Notes under the pieces: model-generated
What the model was told of the DNA's origin: nothing
Seen by the model: only the letters and a program-made list of their open reading frames with translations
Database searches by the model: none
In this document: positions 36,114 to 45,108 of the stretch, one piece after another
Layout of the letters: each line of letters begins with the position of its first letter
Position numbering within the stretch: position 1 is the first letter of the stretch
Translations under genes and position numbers: made by a program
Assembly (NCBI GenBank): GCA_041648175.1
Contig: JBAZPO010000005.1
Span: 1-64,000 of the forward strand
From: Desulfobaccales bacterium
GTDB taxonomy: Bacteria > Desulfobacterota > Desulfobaccia > Desulfobaccales > 0-14-0-80-60-11
Reading direction: 5' to 3'
Length of the DNA stretch: 64,000 bases

Positions 36114-36793
36114 GAGTTGTTAATTTCGTTGATATTTATAAATAAATCTAAGACCTTATCTGTTAGATTGCCTGCGGACAGACCCATCAACTTCTTTTGA
36201 AGTTTCAGAGCGCATTTCCAGTCTTCGAGAGAAGTGAGGATATGAGTCGAGTCTTCCACGAAATATAGAAAGATCAAATAGGCTTCTATATGTGCTTTTT
36301 CCCTGAGGAAATAAAGGTGAGCCAGCCTGTTAGCATATTGATAAAAGCCAAATTTCCAGTCAATACGGGATTCCCGGCAACTTAGCCACTGCTGGGTTTC
36401 AGCCAGGCTTGTAGAAATGGTTTTTAAGGAATCTTTATCCTTGGCGCCGCAGAATGACACCAATTCAGGCACATTAGCTTTTGCCTCGATTAATATATAG
36501 GCTTTGCCATCTGATGTTTTCCCTAAGGCGTCCCATTGAGGGCCATTCTTAGGCCAGAAATAATTCAATTTTTCGGATAGGTCTGCAAGTCCTATCTGCT
36601 TCAGGAAATCGATGTCTCGATATTCGGCGTATCCGTCTAGTTTCAGAGGAGATATCCAGCAAATTTCTCGGCCGGATAAAGATGTTATTTTCTGCTGAAT
36701 AAGTCTATTGAGGCACTCAGGATAGGTGTTAATGATTTCCTGTAGCCATTTCTGACTGCCTTTGGGATTTTCTTTTAGTTGCGTAACTCTCAT
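36098..36793 (-). CDS. hypothetical protein with possible nuclease core
   Basis: A 231-residue gene that is AT-richer than its neighbours. Residues 80-115 read WDALGKTSDGKAYILIEAKA, where the acidic residue, the Glu and the Lys in IEAKA resemble a PD-(D/E)xK nuclease core. The rest is helical with WKFGFYQYANRLAHLYFL. I do not recognise a named family. It lies between rodA and recR, flanked by inverted palindromic repeats, which suggests that it moved in as a unit. The nuclease idea is weak. Confidence 0.6.
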   Translation of the reverse strand: MRVTQLKENPKGSQKWLQEIINTYPECLNRLIQQKITSLSGREICWISPLKLDGYAEYRDIDFLKQIGLADLSEKLNYFWPKNGPQWDALGKTSDGKAYILIEAKANVPELVSFCGAKDKDSLKTISTSLAETQQWLSCRESRIDWKFGFYQYANRLAHLYFLREKAHIEAYLIFLYFVEDSTHILTSLEDWKCALKLQKKLMGLSAGNLTDKVLDLFININEINNSITDH

Positions 36794-36819
36794 TTTTGTG
36801 CTCGAACCCGATCAAAGGC

Positions 36820-36853
36820 ATACTGATCACTGACCACTGGCCACTGATCACTC
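36820..36853. repeat. palindromic repeat, right side of the 36.1-kb gene
   Basis: ACTGATCACTGACCACTGG and CCACTGATCACT are the reverse complement of the block at 36084-36113 with few differences. Confidence 0.65.
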
Positions 36854-36855
36854 TC

Positions 36856-37461
36856 CTACGTCTCCACCCTATGATTCAACGACTCCCTCAAGGTCTGCTG
36901 GTCGGCGTACTTGATCTCGCCGCCCATGGGTAGGCCGTAGGCGATGCGGGTGACTTTGATCCCCAGCGGTCGCAATTCCTGGGCGAGATACGTGGTGGTG
37001 GTCTCACCTTCGAGCGATGGGTTGAGGCCCAAGATCACTTCCTTGACTTCCTCCTTCATGATCCGGTCCAGCAGTTCCATGATGCGGATATCGTCGGGGC
37101 CGACCCCCTCCAGAGGCGAGATCAGCCCGCCCAGGACGTGATAGAGGCCCTGGTACCACCCCACTTTTTCAATGGCCAAGAGGTCCCCGGGCTCCGCCAC
37201 CACCATGATCTGGCCCTGGTGGCGCGCCGGGTTGGCGCAGATGGGGCAGAACTCCTGGTCCGCAAAGGCGTAGCAGCGGCGGCAGAGCTGAATCTTTTCC
37301 TTCAACTCCATCAAGGCGTTGGCCAACTCCAGCACCTCGGCCTCCGAGGCTCTGAGCAAGTGCAGGGCCAGGCGGGAGGCGGTTTTCTCCCCTATCCCGG
37401 GCCATTTACTCAAACCCATGATCACCCGGCGCAAGGCCGCGGGGTAGGCGTTTCCTGCCAT
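36856..37461 (-). CDS. recR: recombination protein RecR
   Basis: A 201-residue DNA-repair protein of the RecFOR pathway. It has a helix-hairpin-helix start (LSKWPGIGEKTASRLALHLL), a four-Cys zinc finger CRRCYAFADQEFCPIC, and a Toprim domain (VVAEPGDLLAIE, ILGLNPSLEGETTTTYL). It belongs to the well-known dnaX-ybaB-recR cluster. Confidence 0.95.
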   Translation of the reverse strand: MAGNAYPAALRRVIMGLSKWPGIGEKTASRLALHLLRASEAEVLELANALMELKEKIQLCRRCYAFADQEFCPICANPARHQGQIMVVAEPGDLLAIEKVGWYQGLYHVLGGLISPLEGVGPDDIRIMELLDRIMKEEVKEVILGLNPSLEGETTTTYLAQELRPLGIKVTRIAYGLPMGGEIKYADQQTLRESLNHRVET

Positions 37462-37585
37462 CTAATTTCCTTATTATAGGGCGCACCGTGTGCGCCATAA
37501 ACTTTGAACCCTGAACTTTTCAGACCGGCGGCCACAGGCCGCCCTATTTTTCTGGCAACTGACTACTGGCCACTGGCCACTGCTT

Positions 37586-37897
37586 TTAAAACAATCCCGG
37601 TATCTGCATGCCGCCGGTGAGTTTGCTCATCTCCGCGGCCATCATTTCCCGGGAGCGGTTCAAGGCTTCGTTGATGGCGGCCTGAATCAGGTCTTGGAGC
37701 ATATCCACGTCGTCCGGCGCCACCACTTCCGGGTCGATGCGCAGGGACAACAGTTCCTGGCGGCCATTGACCACGGCTTCCACCATGCCGCCGCCGGCCT
37801 GGGCGCTCACCGTACGATTGCCCAGTTCCTCCTGCATCGCCATCATCTTGGCCTGGAGCTTCTGGGCCTGCTTCATCATACCGCTCATATCTTTCAC
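37586..37897 (-). CDS. ybaB: YbaB/EbfC nucleoid-associated protein
   Basis: A 103-residue DNA-binding protein. It reads MMKQAQKLQAKMMAMQEEL, then the conserved sheet VEAVVNGRQELLSLRIDPEVV. The start is GTG, eight bases after AAGGAGG, overlapping the dnaX stop in GTGA. A longer frame would add twelve residues inside dnaX. It lies between dnaX and recR, the usual order. Confidence 0.92.
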   Translation of the reverse strand: MKDMSGMMKQAQKLQAKMMAMQEELGNRTVSAQAGGGMVEAVVNGRQELLSLRIDPEVVAPDDVDMLQDLIQAAINEALNRSREMMAAEMSKLTGGMQIPGLF

Positions 37898-39513
37898 TTG
37901 GGTTCCTCCTTCTCCGGCGGGGCGCCCAGCCATTCGCCCCCAAAGATTTCCAGGGCCTGTTGCTGGAGCTTCTTCATGTCCAAGGATTTTTTGGGGGCCG
38001 CGGGAGCCTTTTTCGGGGTCTTGGGCGCGTCCACTTCAAATTCCACAGTGGTCTCGGGGCCGAAAAAGCCCTGGGCCAACTCCCGCAGGCGAGCTTCGTG
38101 GTTAGCCCCGTTGGCATTCCAGGTGCGCTTCAAGCCGATCTTCAAGCAATGGTCTTTCATCCCCAAGAATCGGCAGTCGGCCAGCTTACCGTATAATGGC
38201 GCGTTTCCGGTTTCCTCGACATGCTGGAGGAAGGCCTGCCAGCGATCCGTCGGGCTCGCGTCCGCGGGGAGTTCAGCCGGAGCGACGACCGGTTCCGCAG
38301 TGCTCTGAATGGCCGGCGAGGACTTGCGCTCCGGGGGAACAGACTTTGACGCAATCGGCGCCCCGGTTTCCAGGCGCCGTTCCAAGGCCGAAAGCCGCCC
38401 CAGCCATTCGGCCAGGGGCATAATCGGCTCCAAATGAATCACCCTCAGAAGCAGGACCTCCAGGGCCAGCCGGGGCTGCGGCGACCGTTTCAATTCCTCT
38501 TCCCCCTGGAGCAACACGCTCAGGAGGTTGTGCAGGTGGACCGGCGGGACTGCGCGGGCCAGGCGGGTCAGGTCGTCCCACTCGGTGTCGGCCACCGCGG
38601 CCAGGTGCCGGGCCTCGGGATGAAGCCCCGCCACCAGCAGATGCCGGGCATAGAGGATCAGGTCCTGATAAAATCTGCCCAAGTCCTGCCCCTGAGTATA
38701 AAGCGCCTCAATCAGATTCAGGAGGTCGGGTCCATTGCGGTTGATAATGGCCTGCAAAGCCCCTAACAGAGAGCCCCGGTCGGTCACTCCCAGGATGCGG
38801 GCAATCTCCGAGGCATTGACGCCGTCTCCCCCGAAAGTCACCACCTGGTCCAAAAAACCCTGTGCGTCCCTCAAGCCGCCTTCCGCGGCCCGGGCCACCA
38901 GGGCCAGCCCCTCGGGATCAATATGCCAGCCTTCTTGCTCAGCCAACTTGGCCAGATGGGCCTGGATCAGCCCGGTGGGAATCCGCCTGAAATCGTAGCG
39001 CTGGCAACGGGACATGATGGTCACCGGCACCTTATGGGGCTCGGTGGTGGCCAGGACAAAAACTGCGTGGGCCGGGGGCTCTTCAAGGGTCTTCAACAGG
39101 GCGTTGAAGGCCTCCTTGGTGAGCATGTGGACTTCGTCGATGATGTAGACCTTGTACTTGCCCTGGGCCGGCAGGTACTTGATCTTCTCCCGCAAATCCC
39201 GGACTTCGTCGATGCCCCGGTTGGAGGCGCCGTCGATTTCCAGCACGTCCAGGAAGGAGCCGTTGGTGATTTCCCGGCATATCTGGCAGGTGTTGTCGGG
39301 GTGGGGCGTGGGGCCGGCTTCGCAGTTGAGCGCCTTGGCCAGGATGCGGGCCACCGAGGTCTTGCCAACGCCCCGGGGGCCGCTGAACAGAAAGGCATGA
39401 GCCACCCGACCCGCGGCCAGGGCGTTCTGCAACGTGCGGGTGATGGGTTCTTGACCCACCACTTCCTCAAAGTTTTGGGGGCGCCATTTCCGGGCCAGAA
39501 CCTGATAAGCCAT
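37894..39513 (-). CDS. dnaX: DNA polymerase III gamma/tau subunit
   Basis: The clamp-loader ATPase, 539 residues. Walker A GPRGVGKTSVARILAKALN (about 45-63), a zinc module C-x8-C-x2-C-type in CEAGPTPHPDNTCQIC, Walker B YIIDEVHML and the sensor TTEPHKVP mark the AAA domain. Domain III and a Pro/Ala/Lys-rich tau tail follow. I see no clear slippery site of the usual strength for a gamma product. Confidence 0.95.
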   Translation of the reverse strand: MAYQVLARKWRPQNFEEVVGQEPITRTLQNALAAGRVAHAFLFSGPRGVGKTSVARILAKALNCEAGPTPHPDNTCQICREITNGSFLDVLEIDGASNRGIDEVRDLREKIKYLPAQGKYKVYIIDEVHMLTKEAFNALLKTLEEPPAHAVFVLATTEPHKVPVTIMSRCQRYDFRRIPTGLIQAHLAKLAEQEGWHIDPEGLALVARAAEGGLRDAQGFLDQVVTFGGDGVNASEIARILGVTDRGSLLGALQAIINRNGPDLLNLIEALYTQGQDLGRFYQDLILYARHLLVAGLHPEARHLAAVADTEWDDLTRLARAVPPVHLHNLLSVLLQGEEELKRSPQPRLALEVLLLRVIHLEPIMPLAEWLGRLSALERRLETGAPIASKSVPPERKSSPAIQSTAEPVVAPAELPADASPTDRWQAFLQHVEETGNAPLYGKLADCRFLGMKDHCLKIGLKRTWNANGANHEARLRELAQGFFGPETTVEFEVDAPKTPKKAPAAPKKSLDMKKLQQQALEIFGGEWLGAPPEKEEPK

Positions 39514-39589
39514 AAGGGATTTACTACTTTTGGTTTTTGGGTCTTCGGTTTACAGAGGAAATGGCATCCAAGGGCTGAGAGGGGAAAAG

Positions 39590-39970
39590 CTACTTGGCCT
39601 GAGGATTATCCTCCCAAAGACCGAAGCCGTTATTTTCCGGATCAAGACACACCGCAAAGTATCCCATTCCGGGTATGGCCATTTTTGGAACGACTACCTG
39701 GCCCCCAAGCCTCGCTACCTTGTCCACATATTCATCGACGGTCGGCACATCGATATAAATAGTAATCTGTTGCTGAGGGTCTTGACGCTGCATCATTCCC
39801 CCGCCAAGGCCACCCATCTCGGGTTTCTCGTCACCGGTCATGATCGACCAGTAATCCATGGGGCTGGGACCGGTGAATTTCTCGATCTTCCAGCCGAACA
39901 ACTCGCCATAGAACTTTTGAGCCCTTCCGACATCATCCGCGGGGATTTCAAAGTGAACGACTTTGAACAT
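39590..39970 (-). CDS. VOC (glyoxalase-fold) family protein
   Basis: A 126-residue protein with the paired beta-alpha-beta units of the vicinal-oxygen-chelate fold: FKVVHFEIPADDVGRAQKFY, ending FAVCLDPENNGFGLWE. His6 and Glu123-like residues are at places used for metal in the fold. Substrate unknown. It is a single gene between dnaX and a tRNA. Confidence 0.85.
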   Translation of the reverse strand: MFKVVHFEIPADDVGRAQKFYGELFGWKIEKFTGPSPMDYWSIMTGDEKPEMGGLGGGMMQRQDPQQQITIYIDVPTVDEYVDKVARLGGQVVVPKMAIPGMGYFAVCLDPENNGFGLWEDNPQAK

Positions 39971-40036
39971 ATCCTTGCCTCCCTTTTCTGGTAAACTTTA
40001 ATAGAAAAAGTAGGTCCGGCTGTCGTCAAATGCAAG

Positions 40037-40129
40037 TGGCGGAGAGAGAGGGATTCGAACCCTCGGAGGACTTATTAGGCCCTCACACGATTTCCAATCG
40101 TGCCCCTTCAGCCTCTCGGGCATCTCTCC
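40037..40129 (-). tRNA. tRNA-Ser (GGA)
   Basis: On the minus strand the acceptor GGAGAGA pairs with TCTCTCC, and the anticodon loop TTGGAAA gives GGA. A long variable arm, as expected for Ser, and the T-loop GGTTCGAATCC are present. Discriminator G and an encoded CCA follow. Confidence 0.95.
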
Positions 40130-40157
40130 GGTGGGTATATTTTCTACATTTTCTACT

Positions 40158-40214
40158 CGTTCCCAAGCTCTGCTTGGGGACGCATCTTTTCGGTCCAAGC
40201 TCTGCTTGGACACC
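40158..40214. repeat. paired hairpin repeat, copy 2
   Basis: TCCCAAGCTCTGCTTGGGGA and TCCAAGCTCTGCTTGGA repeat the pair at 25814-25870. It lies in the 358-base gap between the two tRNA genes, where I see no gene. Confidence 0.65.
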
Positions 40215-40487
40215 TTACAGCTTACTGCTCACCGTTCAGGCTTGGCCACCAAAACCTCGTTCTTCTTCTCTTCATCCGGCAAGGCATTATACTCTTCTGC
40301 CGTGATAATGCAATCAAGGGGAGGGGCTTTCCAGGTCTTCCTGGCAGGAATTGTCTGCCCCCAGGGATATCTCACAATTCTTGCTGATACAGGTCAGTCC
40401 CATGGGCCCGCCCTCCTGACCGCTACGGCGAAAAAACCTCCCATGATCCTACCCTTTTCGCCTTTTTCCCTTTTCGCCCCCAAAAAA

Positions 40488-40581
40488 TGGCGGAGGGGGT
40501 GGGATTCGAACCCACGTGAGGGTGATTAGCCCCCAAGTCGATTTCGAGTCGACCCCGTTACGGCCTCTTCGGTACCCCTCC
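40488..40581 (-). tRNA. tRNA-Ser (CGA)
   Basis: On the minus strand GGAGGGG pairs with CCCCTCC, the anticodon loop CTCGAAA gives CGA, and a long variable arm and the T-loop GGTTCGAATCC are seen. CCA is encoded. Confidence 0.95.
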
Positions 40582-40658
40582 TGGAAAGTCGGTTTTCAGT
40601 TTTCCGTATTATTGTGCTGCTTTCCTGCCAGCAACCGGCTGGCAGCCGACCCCGCCCT

Positions 40659-41111
40659 TCAGCGCCGGGCCTTAAAAAACTCTTGTACCAGCTCCCGGCA
40701 CTCCGCCTCCCGGACGTCGCCGGTAACTTCCAGGCGGTGGTTGAAACGGGTATCTTCGGGCAAGCGGTAGAGCGACACGCAGGCGCCGCCCTTGGGGTCT
40801 GAAGCGCCGAACACCAGGCGCCGCACGCGGGCGTGCAGCAGCGCTCCCAGGCACATGATACAAGGCTCAATGGTAACATAAAGGCTTGACCCCAGCAACC
40901 GGTAATTCCCCAAAAGCCGCGCCCCTGCCCGAAGGGCCAAAATCTCGGCGTGCGCGGTGGGGTCAGATAAACCGATGGGCCGGTTAAAGGTCCGGGCCAG
41001 AAACTCGCCCCCCTCCCCTACCAGCACCGCGCCCACGGGCACCTCTCCCGCGGCCAGGCCCTCCCGAGCCGCCTCCAGGGCCAGCCCCATGTAATAAGTA
41101 TCCGATTCCAT
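40659..41111 (-). CDS. tadA: tRNA-specific adenosine deaminase
   Basis: It converts adenosine 34 to inosine in tRNA-Arg(ACG). The 150-residue protein has the zinc and proton-shuttle motif HAEI and the zinc motif PCIMC in TIEPCIMCLGALLHAR. Length is normal. It lies beside the tRNA-Ser genes. Confidence 0.93.
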   Translation of the reverse strand: MESDTYYMGLALEAAREGLAAGEVPVGAVLVGEGGEFLARTFNRPIGLSDPTAHAEILALRAGARLLGNYRLLGSSLYVTIEPCIMCLGALLHARVRRLVFGASDPKGGACVSLYRLPEDTRFNHRLEVTGDVREAECRELVQEFFKARR

Positions 41112-41149
41112 TATTGATATTATAAATATGACGCCAAAAGATAGGAGAA

Positions 41150-41536
41150 TTACAACGAGCGCGGGTTTTCGAGGTATATCAAGGCTTGCACCTCGTAACC
41201 CCGGAGCAGTTCCAACGCCTTAGTTTCCTGGGCCAGCAAGTCCTGGCAGCGCTCCCGGTATGCGGCCGTAAGACCTGACCGACCCATGAGGTCTTGAATG
41301 GCCGCCATCTGGCGCCGGTGCCGGGCCGCCAGCAGCCGCAGGCGCAGGACGATTATCTGGGCCAGGAGGGAATTGTCGGCCCACTTCAGGTGGTGCAGGG
41401 CTCCGGGGAAATCTTCCTCTTCAAGCGCCTCCAGGACCAGGTGGCGATAGTACCCGGTGGGGAGAATCCCCGCGTCCGCCACCGGCCCGGCCAGCACCTG
41501 ACGGCCCAGGCGCACCAGCAGACCCAGGCCAAACAT
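41150..41536 (-). CDS. hypothetical helical protein
   Basis: An unknown 128-residue, Leu-, Ala- and Arg-rich helical protein with HHLKWADNSLLAQIIVLRLR in the middle. Its ATG follows at once after the TAA of the gene before it, so the two are co-translated. I know no family. Confidence 0.6.
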   Translation of the reverse strand: MFGLGLLVRLGRQVLAGPVADAGILPTGYYRHLVLEALEEEDFPGALHHLKWADNSLLAQIIVLRLRLLAARHRRQMAAIQDLMGRSGLTAAYRERCQDLLAQETKALELLRGYEVQALIYLENPRSL

Positions 41537-41860
41537 TTAGGCCTGCTGGGCCGAAATGCCCGCGTCCACCATGTTGCCCAGAATCTCCCGCAACTCCGGC
41601 AGGTCCTCGGTCAACTCCTCGATACGGCGTTTCACTTCCTGGTAGTCGCGCTCCTGGCCGGTTTTGGCCCGCTCCAGGGTGTCCGCGAGCGACCGGGACA
41701 GGCGCTGGTCCAGGCGCCACATGCCCGCGGCCGCGCCCACCAACTCCAAAAGACCCGTGGTGACGTGGTGCCCGGTGACTTCCATGATCGCCACTTCGGC
41801 CACCCAGCCGGCTGCACCGCCCACCAAAGCGCCGGTTACGGAAAGGTCTTTTTTGGCCAT
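41537..41860 (-). CDS. hypothetical protein with glycine-rich membrane segment
   Basis: A 107-residue protein with a weakly hydrophobic Gly/Ala-rich part (about 8-50: GALVGGAAGWVAEVAIMEV) and a charged coiled-coil part (about 60-95). CAGGAGG lies before the chosen ATG. It is coupled to the following unknown gene. The function is not known. Confidence 0.6.
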   Translation of the reverse strand: MAKKDLSVTGALVGGAAGWVAEVAIMEVTGHHVTTGLLELVGAAAGMWRLDQRLSRSLADTLERAKTGQERDYQEVKRRIEELTEDLPELREILGNMVDAGISAQQA

Positions 41861-42042
41861 GATGTCCTCCTGTTCTAAAAAGTTCAAGGTTCAAGGTTCA
41901 AAGTAAAGTGGCGGTCGGGGCGCCCGCCCTACCTACTTTTCATGATATATGGGTGAACCACTGGCTCATGAGCGACTGCTTGCTGGGGCTGCGCAGGGGC
42001 GGTTTTAAACCCGCCCCTACAACCCCACAATTCAATGAATTT

Positions 42043-42306
42043 TTAACCGGCCGTCTTATCCATCTGCGCCACATCCTGCTTCTGCCCCAGCCGCTCCGCC
42101 AGGCGTTGGGTCTCGGTCAGCATCCGCCCGATATGCCGGTCCTTTTCGGCCAGGCGGCGCGTAAGGACGCGGTTTTCCGACCGCAAGCGGCCGACCTCGG
42201 ATTTCCCCAGCCAGCCGCGGATACGGATAACCAGGAGGGTTCCTCCAACTCCCAGGCCCCCCCCCAGGATCAAGCCGATCAACAAGTCCAGGGGTTTGAT
42301 CTCCAT
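42043..42306 (-). CDS. small membrane-anchored coiled-coil protein
   Basis: An 87-residue protein with one membrane helix (about 6-28: LLIGLILGGGLGVGGTLLVI) and then a coiled coil rich in Arg, Leu and Glu (about 35-75). This layout recalls DUF1043-like envelope proteins, but I cannot assign a family. Confidence 0.6.
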   Translation of the reverse strand: MEIKPLDLLIGLILGGGLGVGGTLLVIRIRGWLGKSEVGRLRSENRVLTRRLAEKDRHIGRMLTETQRLAERLGQKQDVAQMDKTAG

Positions 42307-42539
42307 ATAGAAGGTGTTTTCGGTTTTCAGTTTTCAGTGAACGAGATTAATTTTTGTTGTGGCGTCCTTGCCCCAATACTGTTGAAATATTAGCATTAGT
42401 ACAAGGTTATGTCAATTTGGACCGGGATCCGAAAGCCGCTTGTCAAGGCGGGGTAACTCGTGCCACAATAAGGCTGCTGAGCGGCTTTTGCCGACAACTT
42501 AAAAGTGAAAACTGAAAACCATCTACATAGGAGTCGTGT

Positions 42540-43829
42540 ATGAGCGATATCAAGGCCATGTACCGCACCGTGATGGCGGACCATTTCCCCCCGGAGATGA
42601 CCATCAGCTTTGGCGACCAAAAGCTCATCTACCGCAAGCGCACCTGGAAATTGCCCGACGCCAAGGGCGAGGTCATCGAAATGGGGTTGCGCTACGGGGA
42701 GAACCCCGGCCAGGAAGCCGCGCTCTATGAACTGGCGGGAGGGCACCTGGCCTTGGGGGAGTGTCACTTCCTCGACCCCAACAACGGCTTGACCTCCGCC
42801 ATCGATGAAGCGGCTATGGTCCAGGCCGGCAAGCACCCGGGCAAGACCAATCTCACTGACCTGGATAACGGCTTAAACATCATCAAGTGGCTCCAAAAGA
42901 AACCCGCCGCGGTTATCCTCAAGCACAACAACCCCTGCGGCGCGGCCTGGGCCAATTCCCTGGCCGAGGCCTATGACAAGGCCAACCTGGCCGACCGCAT
43001 CGCCGCGTTCGGGGGCGCCGCAGTCTTCAACCGGCCCCTGGACAAGGCCACCGCCGAGCTGGTCTCCCAGAACTACCTGGAAGTACTGGCCGCCCCCGAT
43101 TTCGAGGCCGGCACCCTGGATATTCTGAAGAAAGCCAAGGACCTCAGGATCATCAAGGTCCCCAACTTCGGGCGCCTCCAACACCTGATCCACAACCGCT
43201 TCGTGGACTTCAAATGCCTGGTCGACGGCGGCATCATCGTGCAGCAGTCACCCTTAAACGTCATTCAGAAAAAAGAGGATTTCAAGCCCGCGGTAGCTAC
43301 CTATAAGGGCCAGGAATACCGCTGCGTGCGCCAGCCCACCGAAGCAGAGTATGAAGACCTCCTGTTCGGCTGGTGGGTGGAGCAGGGCATTACCTCCAAC
43401 TCGGTGATTTTCGTCAAAAACGGGTGCACCGTAGGGATCGGCACCGGCGAACAGGACCGGGTGGGCGTAGCCGAAATCGCGGTCTTCAAGGCCTACACCA
43501 AATACGCCGACGCCCTCTGCTTCAAGCAGTTCGGCATGCCCTACAAACAACTTGAAATGGAAATCCTCCAGGCCAAACGGGACGCCTCGGACCAGACGGT
43601 CATCGACCTGGCCACACGGGAGGCCAAAGCCGGCCTCATCGGCGCGGTGATGATCTCCGACGCCTTCTTCCCCTTTAGGGACGGGGTGGACGTGGGCATC
43701 AACCAAGGCATCACTGCCGTAGCCCACGCCGGCGGCTCCGTCCGGGACTACGAAGTCATCGAAGCCTGCAACGAAGCCTTCCCCCCCGTAGCCATGGTCT
43801 TCACCGGGCAGAGGTGTTTTAAGCATTGA
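42540..43829 (+). CDS. purH: AICAR transformylase, stand-alone
   Basis: It adds a formyl group from 10-formyl-tetrahydrofolate to AICAR in purine synthesis. The 429-residue protein matches the C-terminal domain of PurH: RYGENPGQEA near residue 50, AVILKHNNPCG with the catalytic Lys and His, and SDAFFPFRDGVD near 375. The N-terminal IMP cyclohydrolase (MGS-like) domain of normal PurH is absent, so ring closure must be done by another protein. A ribosome-binding site AGGAG is 6-7 bases before the ATG. Confidence 0.85.
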   Translation: MSDIKAMYRTVMADHFPPEMTISFGDQKLIYRKRTWKLPDAKGEVIEMGLRYGENPGQEAALYELAGGHLALGECHFLDPNNGLTSAIDEAAMVQAGKHPGKTNLTDLDNGLNIIKWLQKKPAAVILKHNNPCGAAWANSLAEAYDKANLADRIAAFGGAAVFNRPLDKATAELVSQNYLEVLAAPDFEAGTLDILKKAKDLRIIKVPNFGRLQHLIHNRFVDFKCLVDGGIIVQQSPLNVIQKKEDFKPAVATYKGQEYRCVRQPTEAEYEDLLFGWWVEQGITSNSVIFVKNGCTVGIGTGEQDRVGVAEIAVFKAYTKYADALCFKQFGMPYKQLEMEILQAKRDASDQTVIDLATREAKAGLIGAVMISDAFFPFRDGVDVGINQGITAVAHAGGSVRDYEVIEACNEAFPPVAMVFTGQRCFKH

Positions 43830-43969
43830 GGATGGATTTTGGGGAGGGGGCCATGGGCCGACGGCCCCTGCCCCCTGCCCCCTCCCCCCAATCCCTCCCC
43901 CAACCCCCATAAGAGAATGTAGGTTGGGGCCCCGCCCACCACACAAAAAGGCAGGCTAAGTAATAATTA

Positions 43970-45043
43970 TTATTGCTCAGGCGTAAGGCCGTTATCAGCG
44001 CTCTTCTTCAATAGTTTCTCTATGCGACCCAATCCATGAATAAATTCACGTGTATCAAGGAAGTAGTTCGGATATGCACGACGCAAGTTTTTGATTGAAC
44101 CGGCAGACACTAGAACCGCCTGAATTCCCTCACCATTAGCTATTCTCTGTTCTGCTTGACTATATTCTTTGCTGGCCTCATCTAAGTTACTCTGGCTATA
44201 GGAACGGATGTTAACGGTCTTTTCTTTAGGATTAAGAATGACAAGGTGATAACTTCCACTTTTCCTGTCGGCATATACCCTTTCAGCAGCAACACTGTAG
44301 GCTACCAGCTTTGGGCGCACATCTAATAACTGGGCGCTTTCAATAACAGCCTTAAATGTCTCTTCCTTCGTCAAATCTTCATAGCCCGGAACAGGAGGAG
44401 TTTTTTCAATATGGGCAAAAGCCGACCCTGTTAGGGAGAAGAAATTAAGCCACATCTGAGGACCTTCACTTGATTTTAAAGCATGGTCTAAGAATGTACC
44501 CATGGTCTCAACCGCAGTAGCCCATGCGTGTTGCAATCGCGATCTAATTTGTAGCTCAATAAAAAGTCCATCATATTGGGGCTCGAGAGGGTTCTTGTAT
44601 CGATAGACAAGATGAACGCTTCTATAACCGGAACTTTTTGGGTTGGTAATATAATCTCGTTCGGCAACAAGCTCATGATTGAATCTTGTATTCCTATAGT
44701 TCTCCTCTAAGGCACGAACGTTATCGAGTGTAGATACTACTGCTCTAATGCCCCCAATATCCTGCATGCGCGCCAACTGCATTGACTTGAAACGTCTAAG
44801 TTTTTGATATATTGAAAAGAACCTTTTAAGTCGTTGCGCTACGATCGCTTTGTGGTCAATAGCTTTTAGTTTTTGCCTCAAGGTTGCTTGGAAAGTATTG
44901 ATTGGGTAGCCATGGCACGACCTCCAGTTGTCCAAAACATCAACTGCCCATAATAATTGTTGGGAATCCTTGGTTCCACTTAAAAGAATATTTCCTGCTT
45001 TATTGACCTGATTTTTTGTAAATTTTAGCGTTGGCCAAGGCAT
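43970..45043 (-). CDS. RelA/SpoT-domain (small alarmone synthetase-like) protein
   Basis: A 357-residue AT-richer gene. Residues 60-210 form a RelA/SpoT synthetase domain: RFKSMQLARMQDIGGIRAVV, NPKSSGYRSVHLVYR with the G-loop Tyr, and ELQIRSRLQHAWATAVETMG with the catalytic Glu. There is no HD hydrolase domain and no TGS/ACT region; the C-terminal 140 residues are unfamiliar. It may make (p)ppGpp or, like toxic small alarmone synthetases, modify tRNA or nucleotides. No separate antitoxin gene is seen. Composition suggests transfer. Confidence 0.78.
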   Translation of the reverse strand: MPWPTLKFTKNQVNKAGNILLSGTKDSQQLLWAVDVLDNWRSCHGYPINTFQATLRQKLKAIDHKAIVAQRLKRFFSIYQKLRRFKSMQLARMQDIGGIRAVVSTLDNVRALEENYRNTRFNHELVAERDYITNPKSSGYRSVHLVYRYKNPLEPQYDGLFIELQIRSRLQHAWATAVETMGTFLDHALKSSEGPQMWLNFFSLTGSAFAHIEKTPPVPGYEDLTKEETFKAVIESAQLLDVRPKLVAYSVAAERVYADRKSGSYHLVILNPKEKTVNIRSYSQSNLDEASKEYSQAEQRIANGEGIQAVLVSAGSIKNLRRAYPNYFLDTREFIHGLGRIEKLLKKSADNGLTPEQ

Positions 45044-45108
45044 AACTCAATTCCTTCAGAGGTGCAAAGCTTTGCTTTGCTTAACTGATGAGATGATTTT
45101 AGGCTTTA

